Shown one piece after another: positions 56,298-61,697 of a stretch of 64,000 nt of DNA. The stretch's first letter is position 1. Each line of letters starts with the position of its first letter. The stretch comes from Atriophallophorus winterbourni (lineage: Eukaryota; Platyhelminthes; Trematoda; Plagiorchiida; Microphallidae), in contig JACCGJ010013839.1 in assembly GCA_013407085.1 (NCBI GenBank), forward strand, positions 1 through 64,000. Direction: 5' to 3'. The notes under the pieces are model-generated. The model had not been told where the DNA came from, did no database searches, and saw nothing but the letters and a program-made list of their open reading frames with translations. The position numbers and the translations under genes are program-made.

Positions 56298-57280
56298 GGT
56301 CACACGTTTTATACCATTGCAGATACCAAACAGAAATAGGATGAATACAGCATTTAGCCAAGCAGTTTTAGTTTTGGTTTTCAAATTTGCTAGACTATAT
56401 TAGCAATCACCTTGCAAAATCATTTCCCAATGTTTTACGGTATCGTGTTTTGAATTACACTTTAGAAAAGCAACCGATGATCTGATAAAACACGAATCAT
56501 CATGGGCATTTCGTAAACCTGTCAATTCGAAACAAGTACCGTTCTACCGCAAAGTGATCAAACGTCCTATGGATTTATCCACCATTCAGCGCAAAGCCTC
56601 ACATCCCTGGTGAGTCTCTATATTTTGTCTCCTATTTCGCGTTGAAAATCTAGCTTCTTCGTCGTGTTAATTTGTTTATGAATTTCAATTTTCATTGATA
56701 CAGTGCCTACGGTACCTTCGAACAGTGGTTACAAGATGTTCGTTTGATTTTCAACAATTGTGAAATTTTCAATGAAGATGAATCCGAGGTTGGAAAGGCC
56801 GGACATGCAATGCGTGCCTATTTTGAAGCGAAATGGGCATGTCCTCCAAAGCTAGACCAATTTATCGAACCAAAAGAAGACAACCGGAATTTAACCCACC
56901 AGGAAAATCTATCCTCCGATAGTGAACAATCAACGTCCGCGTCTGAAAAAACGGAACCAGTTACCCCTACATTCGATCTAAGCCAAATGTCCGGTAAATC
57001 AAATTTGAATAGCTCCAGTGTGGAGGTTGAGTTGAAACCCAATGTTGAAATAACGGCAGTATCTCCTATTAGTCCAGCACAATCAACTGATTCAGAAAGC
57101 CGATCATCTGGATTTTCCGGCTTTGAGCAGAACGAATTCATGCTCGGCTTGCAATTGAACGACATCCATTCTCCCACAAATTTCCCAACCGAGACGGAGA
57201 GAACCACCGGTTCTCTAACATCGATGCCTTCTACAATGCCTTCTGAAGCATGCCTTCCAACAACCTCTCACCCGATCTAA
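26476..57280 (+). CDS. BAZ2: BAZ2-like chromatin remodelling protein (MBD/TAM, DDT, WHIM, 2x PHD, bromodomain)
   Basis: Twenty-two exons join in frame to about 2,754 residues. Approximate positions: Ala/Gln/Ser-rich N-terminus; AT-hook RGRGRPPK (409-416); MBD/TAM domain (556-637); basic linker (833-897); DDT domain (898-1081); WHIM2-like 'LGQDRYYRRYYALG' (about 1237); PLDLS motif (about 1591); WHIM3-like 'PRGIRE' (about 1797); PHD1 (2215-2259); a second PHD (2269-2328); AT-hook RRGRKP (2435-2440); bromodomain (about 2508-2615); Ser/Thr-rich tail. BAZ2A/BAZ2B are known regulatory subunits that pair with an ISWI ATPase in nuclear remodelling complexes and are linked to silencing of rDNA and other chromatin. 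The bromodomain keeps a W-x-F shelf (WAF; WPF in vertebrates) and the NNCEIFNEDES block with the acetyl-lysine-binding Asn. The domain order fits BAZ2/toutatis rather than BAZ1, which lacks the MBD. It is longer than the usual vertebrate proteins, mainly through exon 16. Whether it corresponds to BAZ2A or BAZ2B is not decidable here. Confidence 0.93.
26828..28773 (+). other. Intron 1 to 2 of the coding region
   Basis: The intron is bounded by GTAAGC and 'ttccttcatcgtcacag'. No mobile element or exon could be recognised in this 1.9 kb. Confidence 0.5.
28774..29265 (+). CDS. BAZ2: BAZ2-like exon 2
   Basis: I chose the acceptor at 28772-28773 over the cag at 28739-28741 because only the former fits phase 1 from exon 1. 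It encodes a Gln/Ala/Asn-rich segment ('KQQQQQAAYLIAVALAKD', 'YAQALIMAMAAACGNAN'). The donor is a weaker GTGGGT at 29266. Low-complexity N-terminal sequence is typical of BAZ2 proteins. Confidence 0.8.
29376..29572 (+). CDS. BAZ2: BAZ2-like exon 3
   Basis: The acceptor is 'tttttcccgtttcag' and the donor GTGAGG at 29573; phase 1 in, phase 0 out. It encodes 'NPLTFNPTGANYDLFSTGN' and a Gly/Ser/Thr-rich stretch ending 'NHCLNASKGAVE'. No domain recognised. Confidence 0.8.
29683..29967 (+). CDS. BAZ2: BAZ2-like exon 4, AT-hook
   Basis: The acceptor 'atcgtatttcag' and donor GTGAGT at 29968 keep phase 0 on both sides. It encodes a basic, Ser/Thr-rich segment with the AT-hook RGRGRPPK (about residue 409), a DNA minor-groove binding motif common in BAZ2 proteins. 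Confidence 0.85.
29968..31015 (+). other. Intron between exons 4 and 5, with an S2 remnant
   Basis: Around 30180-30260 is a decayed S2 copy on the + strand: 'ctactgtccctaactgctgaatgc', then GAAACTGGT and 'ctgatgg'. CTGATGA has become CTGCTGA. The rest is AT-rich without visible structure. Confidence 0.45.
31016..31313 (+). CDS. BAZ2: BAZ2-like exon 5
   Basis: The exon begins 'DEEDADRQIPT' after 'caaccaatcag' (phase 0) and ends before GTAAAT at 31314 (phase 1). It encodes an acidic start, 'IENTIDDVLRRLAACDYDPVVVATRY' and a basic 'NRKKRKGY' that could be a nuclear localisation signal. There is no ATG at its start; it is internal. Confidence 0.85.
31481..31544 (+). CDS. BAZ2: BAZ2-like exon 6, start of MBD/TAM
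   Basis: This is a 64-base exon between 'acccgaacag' and GTAAGT at 31545, phase 1 in and 2 out. It encodes a basic 'GSKRSRTVPS' followed by 'GLRLPLAL', the strand that opens the MBD/TAM fold. It is too short to stand out alone, but phase and sequence continue perfectly into exon 7. Confidence 0.9.
31545..33658 (+). other. Intron between exons 6 and 7
   Basis: No exon or clear mobile element was recognised in these 2.1 kb. A run of CGAT/CAAT units lies near 32260-32285. Several short open frames have no family resemblance. Confidence 0.5.
33659..33770 (+). CDS. BAZ2: BAZ2-like exon 7, MBD/TAM core
   Basis: It is bounded by 'ttctgttattttag' and GTGAGT at 33771. Together with exon 6 it encodes GWRRETLVKGIGPAGILGE, then VTYISPCGRRLWNLENVRE, the core of the MBD/TAM domain. 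In vertebrate BAZ2A this domain does not bind methyl-CpG specifically; it is an RNA/DNA-binding TAM domain. Whether this one recognises methylated DNA is unknown. Confidence 0.95.
33860..34770 (+). mobile_element. Decayed LINE fragment in intron 7-8
   Basis: The + strand frames read 'MNWLIDYLAERHVQIHTGS' with 'APPGSMQ' just after a stop (33930-34040), matching the block before the catalytic loop of LINE reverse transcriptases. 'NIYHRAAKLIAHVSRI' and a C-terminal-like run follow at 34500-34730. It is broken throughout; the YxDD motif was not found. Confidence 0.55.
34771..35590 (+). other. Remainder of intron 7-8
   Basis: No recognisable element was seen up to the acceptor 'taaccacgcag' at 35590. 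Confidence 0.4.
35591..35701 (+). CDS. BAZ2: BAZ2-like exon 8, end of MBD/TAM
   Basis: The 111-base exon is phase 0 on both sides (acceptor 'ataaccacgcag', donor GTGAGT at 35702). It encodes 'FLKLNNVTMLSVDDFSF' and 'VRLGDYYECSRAG', which match the 'YLSRN...FSFSPRMPVGDFFE' continuation seen in vertebrate BAZ2 proteins. Confidence 0.93.
36418..36620. mobile_element. S1 repeat, inverted (fold-back) copy
   Basis: A - strand-oriented S1 head, from which most of the hammerhead is deleted, is joined to a + strand-oriented S1 unit. The two form a perfect 25-base inverted repeat (36416-36440 with 36499-36523). The remainder (36522-36620) matches the S1 body near 53650-53760. The ribozyme core is incomplete here. 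Confidence 0.6.
36718..36856 (+). CDS. BAZ2: BAZ2-like exon 9
   Basis: It is bounded by 'gatttacgtaaacag' and GTAAGC at 36857; phase 0 in, 1 out. It encodes 'GRNYIKLSDVALDSLISSS' and a Thr/Ala-rich stretch. In vertebrate BAZ2 the region after the TAM domain also reads '.WVQLS.EEI', so this probably begins the charged linker. Confidence 0.8.
37350..37930 (+). mobile_element. LINE 3' fragment in intron 9-10
   Basis: The + strand frames give 'MGLRIVSYTERLRRLGLC', 'RRIRRDIILIDRI' and, in another frame, 'HFFAVRATFR' with a degraded 'WNSLP'-like block: the C-terminal domain of a LINE. The tail (37880-37925) is 'ttaaccttttaactataaatccttgaatcc'. It is 5'-truncated and inactive. Confidence 0.7.
38112..38560 (+). 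CDS. BAZ2: BAZ2-like exon 10
   Basis: The acceptor is 'ttctattcag' (38111) and the donor GTGAGT at 38561; phase 1 in, 0 out. It encodes about 150 residues rich in Ser, Pro, His and Asn (for example 'QPPTLPPAAHSQPTSSQ' and 'NPFVAATAPVHSPWSS'), a disordered linker between the MBD/TAM and DDT regions. No domain. Confidence 0.82.
38561..39377 (+). other. Intron between exons 10 and 11
   Basis: About 0.8 kb without a recognisable element or exon. Confidence 0.5.
39378..39500 (+). CDS. BAZ2: BAZ2-like exon 11, charged helix
   Basis: The 123-base exon is phase 0/0 ('aattttttatag', donor GTAAGT at 39501). It encodes 'ECEFMKHFFIQLADEHLRL' and 'EKKETRRKAFLEEREKH', a strongly charged helix like the basic/acidic coiled segment just before the DDT domain in BAZ2 proteins. 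Confidence 0.88.
39618..39686 (+). CDS. BAZ2: BAZ2-like exon 12
   Basis: The 69-base exon is phase 0/0 (acceptor 'gttttttccgtag', donor GTAAAA at 39687). It encodes 'SVKERLEFELTQPVEDTRLL', aligning with the vertebrate stretch 'MILEEMKKPTEDMCL' that leads into the DDT domain. Confidence 0.88.
39725..40115 (-). mobile_element. S2 hammerhead-bearing repeat, tandem dimer
   Basis: Two copies lie head to tail; on the - strand their CTGATGA and CTGATAA boxes are at 39806-39800 and 40028-40022, 222 bases apart. Copy 1 has stem II GTGC-AAACA-GCGC but GGAA for GAAA. Copy 2 has stem II ATGC-AAACG-GCAT and the ACCGGT palindrome, but AAAA for GAAA. Stem II pairing is kept in both by different base pairs. 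Confidence 0.65.
40257..40368 (+). CDS. BAZ2: BAZ2-like exon 13, DDT domain start
   Basis: The acceptor is 'ccatttatttcag' (40256) and the donor GTGAGT at 40369; phase 0 in, 1 out. It encodes 'PLPKLEPIAGNRLSSHTFGQ' followed by 'CLSVIEFLHAFTEILCIG', an evident match to the first helix of the BAZ2 DDT domain ('IVEFLHSFGKVLGF' in vertebrates). The DDT domain contacts ISWI-type ATPases. Confidence 0.94.
40369..41313 (+). other. Intron between exons 13 and 14
   Basis: No exon recognised. 'ctggttcaaattccacc' near 40867-40884 is box-B-like, and both flanks look repetitive, so an unclassified short repeat may occupy 40560-41200. Not supported further. Confidence 0.35.
41314..41456 (+). CDS. BAZ2: BAZ2-like exon 14, DDT domain
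   Basis: Phase 1 in, 0 out (acceptor 'gcgtcttcttag', donor GTAAGT at 41457). It encodes 'DPETIPTLGMFQAGLLDRD' and 'ILHLLIELLKFAILDPGLP', corresponding to the second and third helices of the DDT domain. Confidence 0.94.
41457..44572 (+). other. Intron between exons 14 and 15 (3.1 kb)
   Basis: No confident mobile element. A CpG-rich patch lies at 42880-42940. A phase-compatible open 75-base segment at 43071-43145, flanked by splice-like sites, is discussed as a possible cassette exon. Confidence 0.45.
44573..44871 (+). CDS. BAZ2: BAZ2-like exon 15, end of DDT/WHIM1
   Basis: Phase 0 in, 2 out (acceptor 'aatcaccctag', donor GTAAGA at 44872). It encodes 'NSETVTGLLRVFLIGRNGY', 'QQAALLAFVCDEMVCSSRL' and 'ISSEIDRTI...KREKWVLESKLRR'. 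These align residue by residue with the vertebrate 'NVSEILRCFL', 'QKAAVLAFLVHELN' and 'KNKWIVEGRLRR' segments (WHIM1 region). Confidence 0.95.
45007..47243 (+). CDS. BAZ2: BAZ2-like exon 16, very large exon with WHIM2/WHIM3 segments
   Basis: The exon of 2,237 bases is phase 2 in, 1 out (acceptor 'actttccacag', donor GTGAGT at 47244). It holds a Ser/Thr-rich start, a helix 'LEIKIEKLHNTLAQNQRAI', the WHIM2-type 'LGQDRYYRRYYALGHMGGIY' (about residue 1237) and a basic 'KRRRLAERRRYK'. About 500 residues follow that are rich in Glu, Ser, Asn and Thr. Near its end come 'TTQPLDLSTKA' (46523-46555), and then 'EMEQLEEFCGYLLPRGIRES', which matches the WHIM3-type 'LHPRGIREKAL' of vertebrates. WHIM motifs are known to contact linker DNA in ISWI partners. 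The acidic insert between WHIM2 and WHIM3 is much longer than in vertebrate BAZ2. Confidence 0.95.
47300..47665 (-). mobile_element. Penelope-type terminal repeat, partial tandem copies with hammerhead
   Basis: The segments 'gatctattgta..gaaaat..tcg.ga.cgatcgg' and 'ataatcatgaaa.ataaagtttg.aatgaatcgg' occur at 47303-47380 and again at 47552-47628, about 249 bases later. A third start of the unit appears at 47659. The first unit ends in an intact hammerhead-like motif; the second keeps only its first half (47639-47657). The hammerhead is the same type as in the Penelope-like element at 61 kb. The block begins within 60 bases of the exon 16 donor. Confidence 0.65.
47394..47438 (-). ncRNA. Hammerhead ribozyme-like motif (Penelope type)
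   Basis: On the - strand: ATTGGT, CTGACGA, one extra C, GCTTCT-GAGTC-AGAAGC (perfect 6-bp stem II), GAA, the palindrome ACGT, a T at the cleavage position, ACCAAT. Stem I (ATTGGT with ACCAAT) pairs all six bases. All core residues of a hammerhead are present; the extra base before stem II is shared with the motif at 61021-61059. Confidence 0.65.
48267..48826 (+). CDS. BAZ2: BAZ2-like exon 17
   Basis: Phase 1 in, 0 out (acceptor 'ttttgttctgcag', donor GTGGGT at 48827). It encodes a basic 'RFLRVRSRRGKGRGNN', a Ser/Glu-rich middle, 'LEHRLRRRTNQHQ', and ends 'EEVEGLEDRVLNASLQMKGW'. That end matches vertebrate 'WVEELEQRVIMSDLQIRGW'. Confidence 0.93.
48827..50143 (+). other. Intron between exons 17 and 18, with a LINE remnant
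   Basis: The right part (49730-49990) holds a broken reverse-transcriptase remnant, listed separately. The left part has no recognisable element. Confidence 0.45.
49730..49990 (+). mobile_element. Decayed LINE reverse-transcriptase remnant
   Basis: Mixed + strand frames read 'NINKACYVNI', 'KVFDTPTIVPF', 'LNELEKYSIIV' and 'SKSPGVFCKEI', in the order of LINE palm motif A to the PGV(P)QG-type block. Stops and frameshifts are frequent. Confidence 0.4.
50144..50740 (+). CDS. BAZ2: BAZ2-like exon 18
   Basis: Phase 0/0 (acceptor 'tatttatttacag', donor GTAAGT at 50741). It encodes 'LESHLERRYLLPPLNTEIHL' (vertebrate 'LEQNVERRYLREPLW'), an acidic Gly/Ser-rich stretch, then 'LLEWRQRLRQVNELDAMRVC' and 'ELISAIAWEKSIMKV'. 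The last block matches 'LERSIAWEKSVNKV' directly before the PHD finger in vertebrates. Confidence 0.95.
50741..52134 (+). other. Intron between exons 18 and 19, left part
   Basis: No gene recognised. A 31-base direct duplication ('atcactttaattgaatatag...') lies at 52049-52079 and 52084-52114, just left of an S1 repeat. Confidence 0.5.
52135..52335 (+). mobile_element. S1 hammerhead-bearing repeat, intact core
   Basis: The S1 unit is in + orientation: 'gaacatcgtggttctttgtaag...', 'cttgtttaccatttatacactgcttcaaggcttactgaacc', the hammerhead, then 'gtaagggatggggatttgagcaccacaatacattg'. It is the best-preserved core in the window. Confidence 0.75.
52257..52294 (+). ncRNA. Hammerhead ribozyme-like motif (S1 family, intact)
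   Basis: In order: CCAC (52257-52260), CTGATGA (52261-52267), TGGC-AAACA-GCCA (perfect 4-bp stem II), GAA, the palindrome ACCGGT (52284-52289), A at the cleavage position, and GTGG (52291-52294) pairing with CCAC. Every invariant base of the hammerhead core is present. Stem III is a self-complementary hexamer, so a dimer would be the natural active form, as known for other hammerheads with minimal stem III. Confidence 0.7.
52568..53041 (+). CDS. BAZ2: BAZ2-like exon 19, tandem PHD fingers
   Basis: Phase 0/0 (acceptor 'ttatttttccag', donor GTGAGC at 53042). PHD1 is C-QI-C...LLLCDGCD-x3-YHTYC...DWFCHDC, complete C4HC3. After ten residues a second set follows: C-YV-C...LLTCEVC-x3-LHGPC...RWFCANC, also C4HC3 with a longer spacer between cysteine pairs. 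Vertebrate BAZ2A/B, as far as I recall, carry a single PHD finger before the bromodomain, so the second is notable. The exon ends with a Ser/Thr-rich 'VSDLDTESCSTESANK'. PHD fingers of this type read histone H3 N-termini. Confidence 0.96.
53565..53770 (+). mobile_element. S1 repeat, ribozyme core damaged
   Basis: A + oriented S1 unit: 'ccttgaaacagtttctggcaaacagcc', GAAACCGGT, 'agtggtgtgtaagtgctgcggatgtgagcaccacaatacattgg', continuing to 'catacaagtcttactttgtt'. CTGATGA is deleted, fusing the left flank directly to stem II, so this copy cannot fold as a hammerhead. Confidence 0.65.
53771..54214 (+). other. Intron between exons 19 and 20, middle part
   Basis: No recognisable gene or repeat in this stretch. 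Confidence 0.45.
54215..54562. mobile_element. S2 repeats in inverted orientation
   Basis: Two S2 copies face each other. CTGATGA is on the - strand at 54389-54383 and on the + strand at 54489-54495. Copy 1: GTAC-AAACA-GCAC then GAAA. Copy 2: GTAT-AACAA-GCAC then GAAAC. The flank 'gatggaaatgcatgcaaatg' at 54532 is the S2 signature. A short CA tract (54340-54355) precedes copy 1. Both keep CTGATGA and GAAA, but stem II and stem III are weakened. Confidence 0.6.
54563..55144 (+). other. Intron between exons 19 and 20, right part
   Basis: No recognisable element up to the acceptor 'ctggtaatttcag' (55144). Confidence 0.45.
55145..55575 (+). CDS. BAZ2: BAZ2-like exon 20, AT-hook and bromodomain start
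   Basis: Phase 0 in, 2 out (donor GTATGT at 55576). It encodes a Ser/Lys-rich linker, 'FTIKTEPVRF' (a KTEP sequence compatible with a SUMO-type psi-K-x-E site), a basic AT-hook-like 'IKRRGRKPGSS' (about residue 2435), and ends 'VLPQYLEDWIR', the first helix of the bromodomain. Confidence 0.92.
55576..56465 (+). other. Intron between exons 20 and 21
   Basis: It contains a TA dinucleotide tract at 56242-56293, listed separately, and otherwise no recognisable element. Confidence 0.5.
56242..56293. repeat. (TA)26 microsatellite
   Basis: An uninterrupted alternating AT tract of about 52 bases, 170 bases upstream of the bromodomain exon acceptor. Such tracts are prone to length variation and to assembly error. 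Confidence 0.97.
56466..56609 (+). CDS. BAZ2: BAZ2-like exon 21, bromodomain
   Basis: The 144-base exon is phase 2/2 (acceptor 'ttacactttag', donor GTGAGT at 56610). It encodes 'ATDDLIKHESSWAFRKPVN' and 'FYRKVIKRPMDLSTIQRKA': helix Z, the ZA loop with a WAF shelf in place of WPF, and the conserved PMDLSTI block. Confidence 0.97.
56704..57280 (+). CDS. BAZ2: BAZ2-like exon 22, bromodomain end and C-terminal tail
   Basis: The acceptor is 'cattgatacag' (56703); the stop TAA is at 57278-57280. It encodes 'YGTFEQWLQDVRLIFNNCE' and 'IFNEDESEVGKAGHAMRAYF', helices B and C with the acetyl-lysine-binding Asn, very like vertebrate BAZ2. About 140 further residues form a Ser/Thr/Glu-rich tail with no counterpart in the vertebrate proteins, which end soon after the bromodomain. 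Confidence 0.95.
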
Positions 57281-58120
57281 TTCCAGTCTACACAAGTGTG
57301 CATACGGAAGATGCGAATACAGGTCTTTACTCATGCTTGCATTGTAATTTGTCTCTAAAACTTGCAAGCAAGAAGCGAATGTTCAATCGTTATGCTGGTC
57401 GATTCTGTTCCTGTAGTTGTTTTTTTACCAGTGTTACCAAATCATCAGAACCTCCTCATTTAGTGTTGTACATTGAATTCAATTAAACTCGGCATTAAAT
57501 CGGCGCGTTTGTATTGTTTCTTTGGTCCAAACAATTTTTCTTCCAAAATGGCGAGTTATTTACTATGTATTTTTCCGCCCAATTTTGAACAATTCTTCGT
57601 CGTGATAACTGTGAACGGTTCACTGATCCGCTCGTCTCAATTGTTTTCTGTTTGCATCAAAGCAAAGCAAGGCCTGATAATGGTCAATTTCCACCTTACG
57701 ACACATTGTACCTTTGCGATGTACTTGCATTCTGTTGAATTATCCTCGTTTAAGGTTCAGTTTGCTTCAGTTTAGGAGGGACTCGGAAGTGTTTTTGTAC
57801 ATAGTTAATCATTTCGCATTTTTAATTTACGTACACTGCATCTATTACTCGATTCCAGTGATTGTGAGTTTTGAATCTTTTTTTTCTCTCTACGAAAATA
57901 TAATTGAATTCACACCGGAACCCTGATCACGTCCTCGAACTTTTACGCGCGAAATTGAAAGATCGTTGTAATAATCGTGCTGTTAATAGTAAACGAATAA
58001 TGCGAAACCAACGAGATTTATGGAAATTGTGGATAGCTGTCAATACTTCATCATACATGTCTAGAATTCTAATTAATTTGAGTTTAAATTTTGATCATGG
58101 AATAAACTAAATCTTAGAAT
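57281..58120 (+). other. BAZ2: 3' UTR of the BAZ2-like gene
   Basis: This AT-rich sequence after the stop has only short open frames. AATAAA at 58101-58106 is the best poly(A) signal, giving a 3' UTR of about 0.84 kb. The sequence directly after 58430 already belongs to a LINE on the other strand. Confidence 0.45.
58101..58106 (+). terminator. Candidate poly(A) signal AATAAA
   Basis: This is a canonical hexamer about 820 bases past the stop codon, before any recognised mobile element on this side. Polyadenylated cDNA ends would confirm it. Confidence 0.45.
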
Positions 58121-58429
58121 GTCATGGTATGCGAAAATACTGGTGAAAGTTAAATATTCGATAAAACTGTCTGCGTGTGTTTCTTGTAGGGATTTCAGGA
58201 AAGTGATGACAACTCGGTTCATTCAGCGATAAAAACAATTTTAATGGCGGAGAGGTTCAGAGAAAAGAGACCCGGACGGAACATTGTCCGGACGACTGGT
58301 AATGCATTAGTGTTGTAGTTGGAGAGTGAGTGTGTGACTATGACTTGAGAGCTTCAGGAAGTGTCACCGTTTTGCGACGCCACCTCCATCTTCCTGTAAT
58401 TCAAGGTTATTCAAAGTTTTATCAATACG

Positions 58430-60978
58430 GAAAGTCAGCATATGTATTCAGGTGCGAGGTTGGATTTGGCTAGCATATAATTGTCAAGTTCAGCCTTGAA
58501 CGTGTTCAGGCTTGATGTACAAATGATATGTGGGGGAAGAGAGTTCCATTTAAAACAAATTCGGACAGCAAAGAAGAACCTTTGACAATTTGATCAAGAG
58601 TGTGGAATAATTAACTTGTAGTCGTGAGATCTGCTACCACGTGCTTCTTGCAGATGAAACGGATGTTCAAGTGGGTGATCCACTGTATGCAGAATGTTGA
58701 ACAGCATGATCAACTCAACCCTGACACGACAGTACGAAAAGTCAAACAGGTGAAGAGTTGCAATCCTTTCCTCGTATGGCCTGTTGTATGGTCACCAGTT
58801 TTGTAGCGCGGTGGTATACGCATAGCAGCAAGTTCATGTCAATATGTAACCATGGAGAACATGCTTGAACAGCGTATTCCATTGTTGGCCGGATATAGGT
58901 GTTAATTATCCGTGGGAATACCTGTTATGTAAAACTACCGAAGATCCTTCTGAGCAGTGCTAAGGTTTGACAAAACTTTTTGTATACCACAGAACACTGC
59001 CGTGAAGACTTCATGTTACAGCTAACCCACACACCCAGGTCTTTCTCTTCCGTAAGCAAGACACAAATACTAGTTCGAAACGCGAAGAGTCCAGTGGATA
59101 CGCATAGCTGATGAGAGGCAAAAACCTCGAAACCGGTCCTGTGCTTCCGGTGAGTTTTAGCGTTTCAGAATGGTATTCTACTTCAAGACAGTATGTGAAT
59201 TCGAAGGTTGTTGAATGGTAGGCAGTTTCGTAAGGACCGCATATGAAGTGCTTCGAGATCTTTTGGTAGAATTTAGCAATCTTCTATGGTGCGCACGCTA
59301 GTCCAAACTTTGATGTTATCCGCAAATAAAATGACTTTAATGCGTACGATTTCAGGTATATCGTTCGTGTACATTTTTGTGGGTCTTGTAAAGCATAGCT
59401 TTTTACCTGCATATAATCTATGAATAAATCTATGAATAGTATTGGCCTCAAGACTTGTGGTACGCTACTTGTTAATTTTACTGGGCTGGGTAGTGCCCCA
59501 TCAACTCTAACCCTGATGAATCTACAGGCAAGTAATTCTGTATCCAGGCCAATAATCTGCCACCCATCCGAGCTGCTCTATTTTCTGTACCAGAATATTG
59601 TGGTTAACATGGTCAAAAGCTTTAGTCATATCGCAATAACAAGCATGGATTGGGTATCCATTATCCACGGCTCGAGTCCAGTTATCAAGAGTTGTGAGAA
59701 AATTGGTGAGACAGGAGTGTCTTGTCCAAATCCGTTCTGTGCAATGGAAAGAAGTCTATTTTGTTCCAAATGTTTGCTATGTTCATCATCTACAATTCGT
59801 TTGATTAGTTTAGAGACCACTGCCAACAATGTTACTAGTCTGTAGTTAAACACATAGGATCGGTTTCGCCTTTATATATCTGATTGACTAATCCACTTTT
59901 CCAGTCATTAGGAACCTTCATACAACTCAGTGACAGGTTGGAATGATCCGAGAGTGATGAGAAAAGCGCATGGACGCATTGTTTTAGGAAGAAGGGTGTT
60001 GTTTCGTCAGCACCCGGCGATTTTTATGTATTTAACACGAGTAGCATCACCAGGACACTCTCGGGGCTCACAGCGATTTCATGTATTGTGTTAATTTGTG
60101 ATCTGAATGCAGGCGTAACATAACATAAGCGCTCGTTAGGGTAGAACACTCTATAGTAAAATTGAGCGAGTTCGTTGGCAGCTTAGAGAGCAGTGGATGT
60201 AGTTCCGGTCACATTAGGCAAAGCGGAAACGCCAGGCTTTATCATGGCCTTACTGTTCACTATCTGGAAGAGCAGCTTCGGGTTTCGTATAATTTTATCC
60301 GTCAGATTTATTTGATACTCTTCTTTATCCTCCTGGACAAGTTTAGTAAATTTGTTCTTTAACAAACGGTAGGGTTCCCAGGATTCAGGTGTTGCCTGCA
60401 GTATGTGGCTTCTCCACGCACAGTTTCTCACCGTTATCCATTTCCGTGTTCGTAGATTTTCTCAAGTATCGATGACCTGCATTGTTGGACATCCGTGTTA
60501 ATCGGTGCGCAGTCGGTGACTTCTTGGAGTGTCATTGATAATGCAACCGTATCGATTATTCTTATTAATTTCTGAGTGTCACTAGCTGTTTTCGCTTCAG
60601 ATATATAGTCGAAAACAATGACGATATGGTCACTCTTTCCAAGTGGTCCCTCATAGCGGATATCCTAAATGACATTTTCCTAGCTCGTCAGAACAAGATC
60701 GAGTATGGACGGTGTGTTTGTGCCTCTGAAGCGAGTGCCGCTTGATATTTGGTTAAATATAGGAATTTCGTCGCACATTTTGTAGAATAGATGATCAAGA
60801 AAATTCACCGGTGGAATCCCGCTTTTTAGTACATTTGGGAGATTAAAATCACCCATGATCATGATATCGTTTTGATATCTGGAAACAACCAGCTGAGCTT
60901 TTTCAAGTAAACTAGTATTGTATGCTTCGTCTGCTGACGGTGGTCGGTCAATCACACCAACAACACAGTTTTCACCTG
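58430..60978 (-). mobile_element. LINE, 3' portion: endonuclease end, linker, reverse transcriptase
   Basis: On the - strand: the second half of an AP-type endonuclease ('NCVVGVIDRPPSADEAY', 'DIMIMGDFNLPNV', 'TNTPSILDLVLTS', 61042-60680), then the linker ('FTKLVQEDKEEYQ', 60350), reverse-transcriptase blocks (about 59850-59600, 'HSKHLEQNRLLSIAQNGF'), and the C-terminal domain (58860-58450, 'YCRVRVELIMLFNILHTVD', 'WNSLPPHIICTSS'). Stops and frameshifts break it. The endonuclease with GDFN and SxLDLVLTS motifs places it among APE-type LINEs. Its 5' part continues beyond the inserted Penelope-like element, at 63.46 kb and above. Confidence 0.85.
60964..60978. repeat. 15-bp target-site duplication, left copy
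   Basis: 'cacagttttcacctg', identical to 63457-63471. The two copies differ from each other in the bases immediately outside, and the LINE endonuclease frame continues across them, so they are the two sides of one insertion site. Confidence 0.8.
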
Positions 60979-61020
60979 CATGCCAAGAAATTTGAGTGCA
61001 ATCGGTTAGAACAGTTTTCG

Positions 61021-61059
61021 GGTAACGTTTCACTTCTGACACAGAAGCTTCGTCAGACC
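61021..61059 (-). ncRNA. Hammerhead ribozyme-like motif in Penelope arm
   Basis: On the - strand: GGT, CTGACGA, one extra A, GCTTCT-GTGTC-AGAAGT (six pairs including one G-U), GAA, the palindrome ACGT, T, ACC. Core bases are intact. Stem I has three pairs (GGT with ACC). The architecture is the same as at 47394-47438. Confidence 0.6.
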
Positions 61060-61697
61060 AAGGGTGATAGTCAGGACAGGGAACATGATTAAGTAGTAGT
61101 CAACCGACCAACACTGATTTGACCTTACCGCTAAACAGCCTATAGTACGCCTGCAGTGTCACGTCTAGTGGGATTGACCACGATCAGCGGTCGATTTTCT
61201 TCCTAGCGTGTATCCACGTCAATCTAATACAAGTGAACACGATCAAGGTCAGTTGACACAGCGGCCCACATGCGTAAAAGTACATAACTAACGGGGCTAA
61301 GATTAAGCGATTTTTGAAGAAAAACAAAAGGTGGATGGGTCAGAAATCTCCACAATCTGGCGCTCCGCACTGATGCGAAGATAAATAATTGTTATTCACC
61401 TTATACCTACGAGTTAATTAGATTTTTGTTTTTCTTCAAAAATAGCTTTACCTTAGCATTGTTAGTTATATTCTTTTACGCATGTGGGTCGTTGTATCAA
61501 CTGACCTTGACCGTGTTCACTTGTATTAGATTGATGTGAATGCACGCTAGCAGACAAATCGACCACTGATCCTGATCATTCTCACGAGACGTGACACAGT
61601 GTAGGCGTACTATATGCTGTCTAGTGATAAGGTCAAATAAATGGTGGGGGGTTGACTACTACTTAATCATATTCCCTGCCCTGACTATTACCCTTGG
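61060..61697. repeat. Large inverted repeat of Penelope terminal sequence
   Basis: The left arm (61060-61315) and right arm (61440-61697) are reverse complements over most of 250 bases, for example 'aagtagtagtcaacc' against 'ggttgactactactt' and 'acaagtgaacac' against 'gtgttcacttgt'. The spacer itself contains a smaller palindrome, 'tttttgaagaaaaacaaaa' (about 61310) against 'tttttgtttttcttcaaaaa' (about 61423). Arms diverge by scattered substitutions and small indels. Confidence 0.85.
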
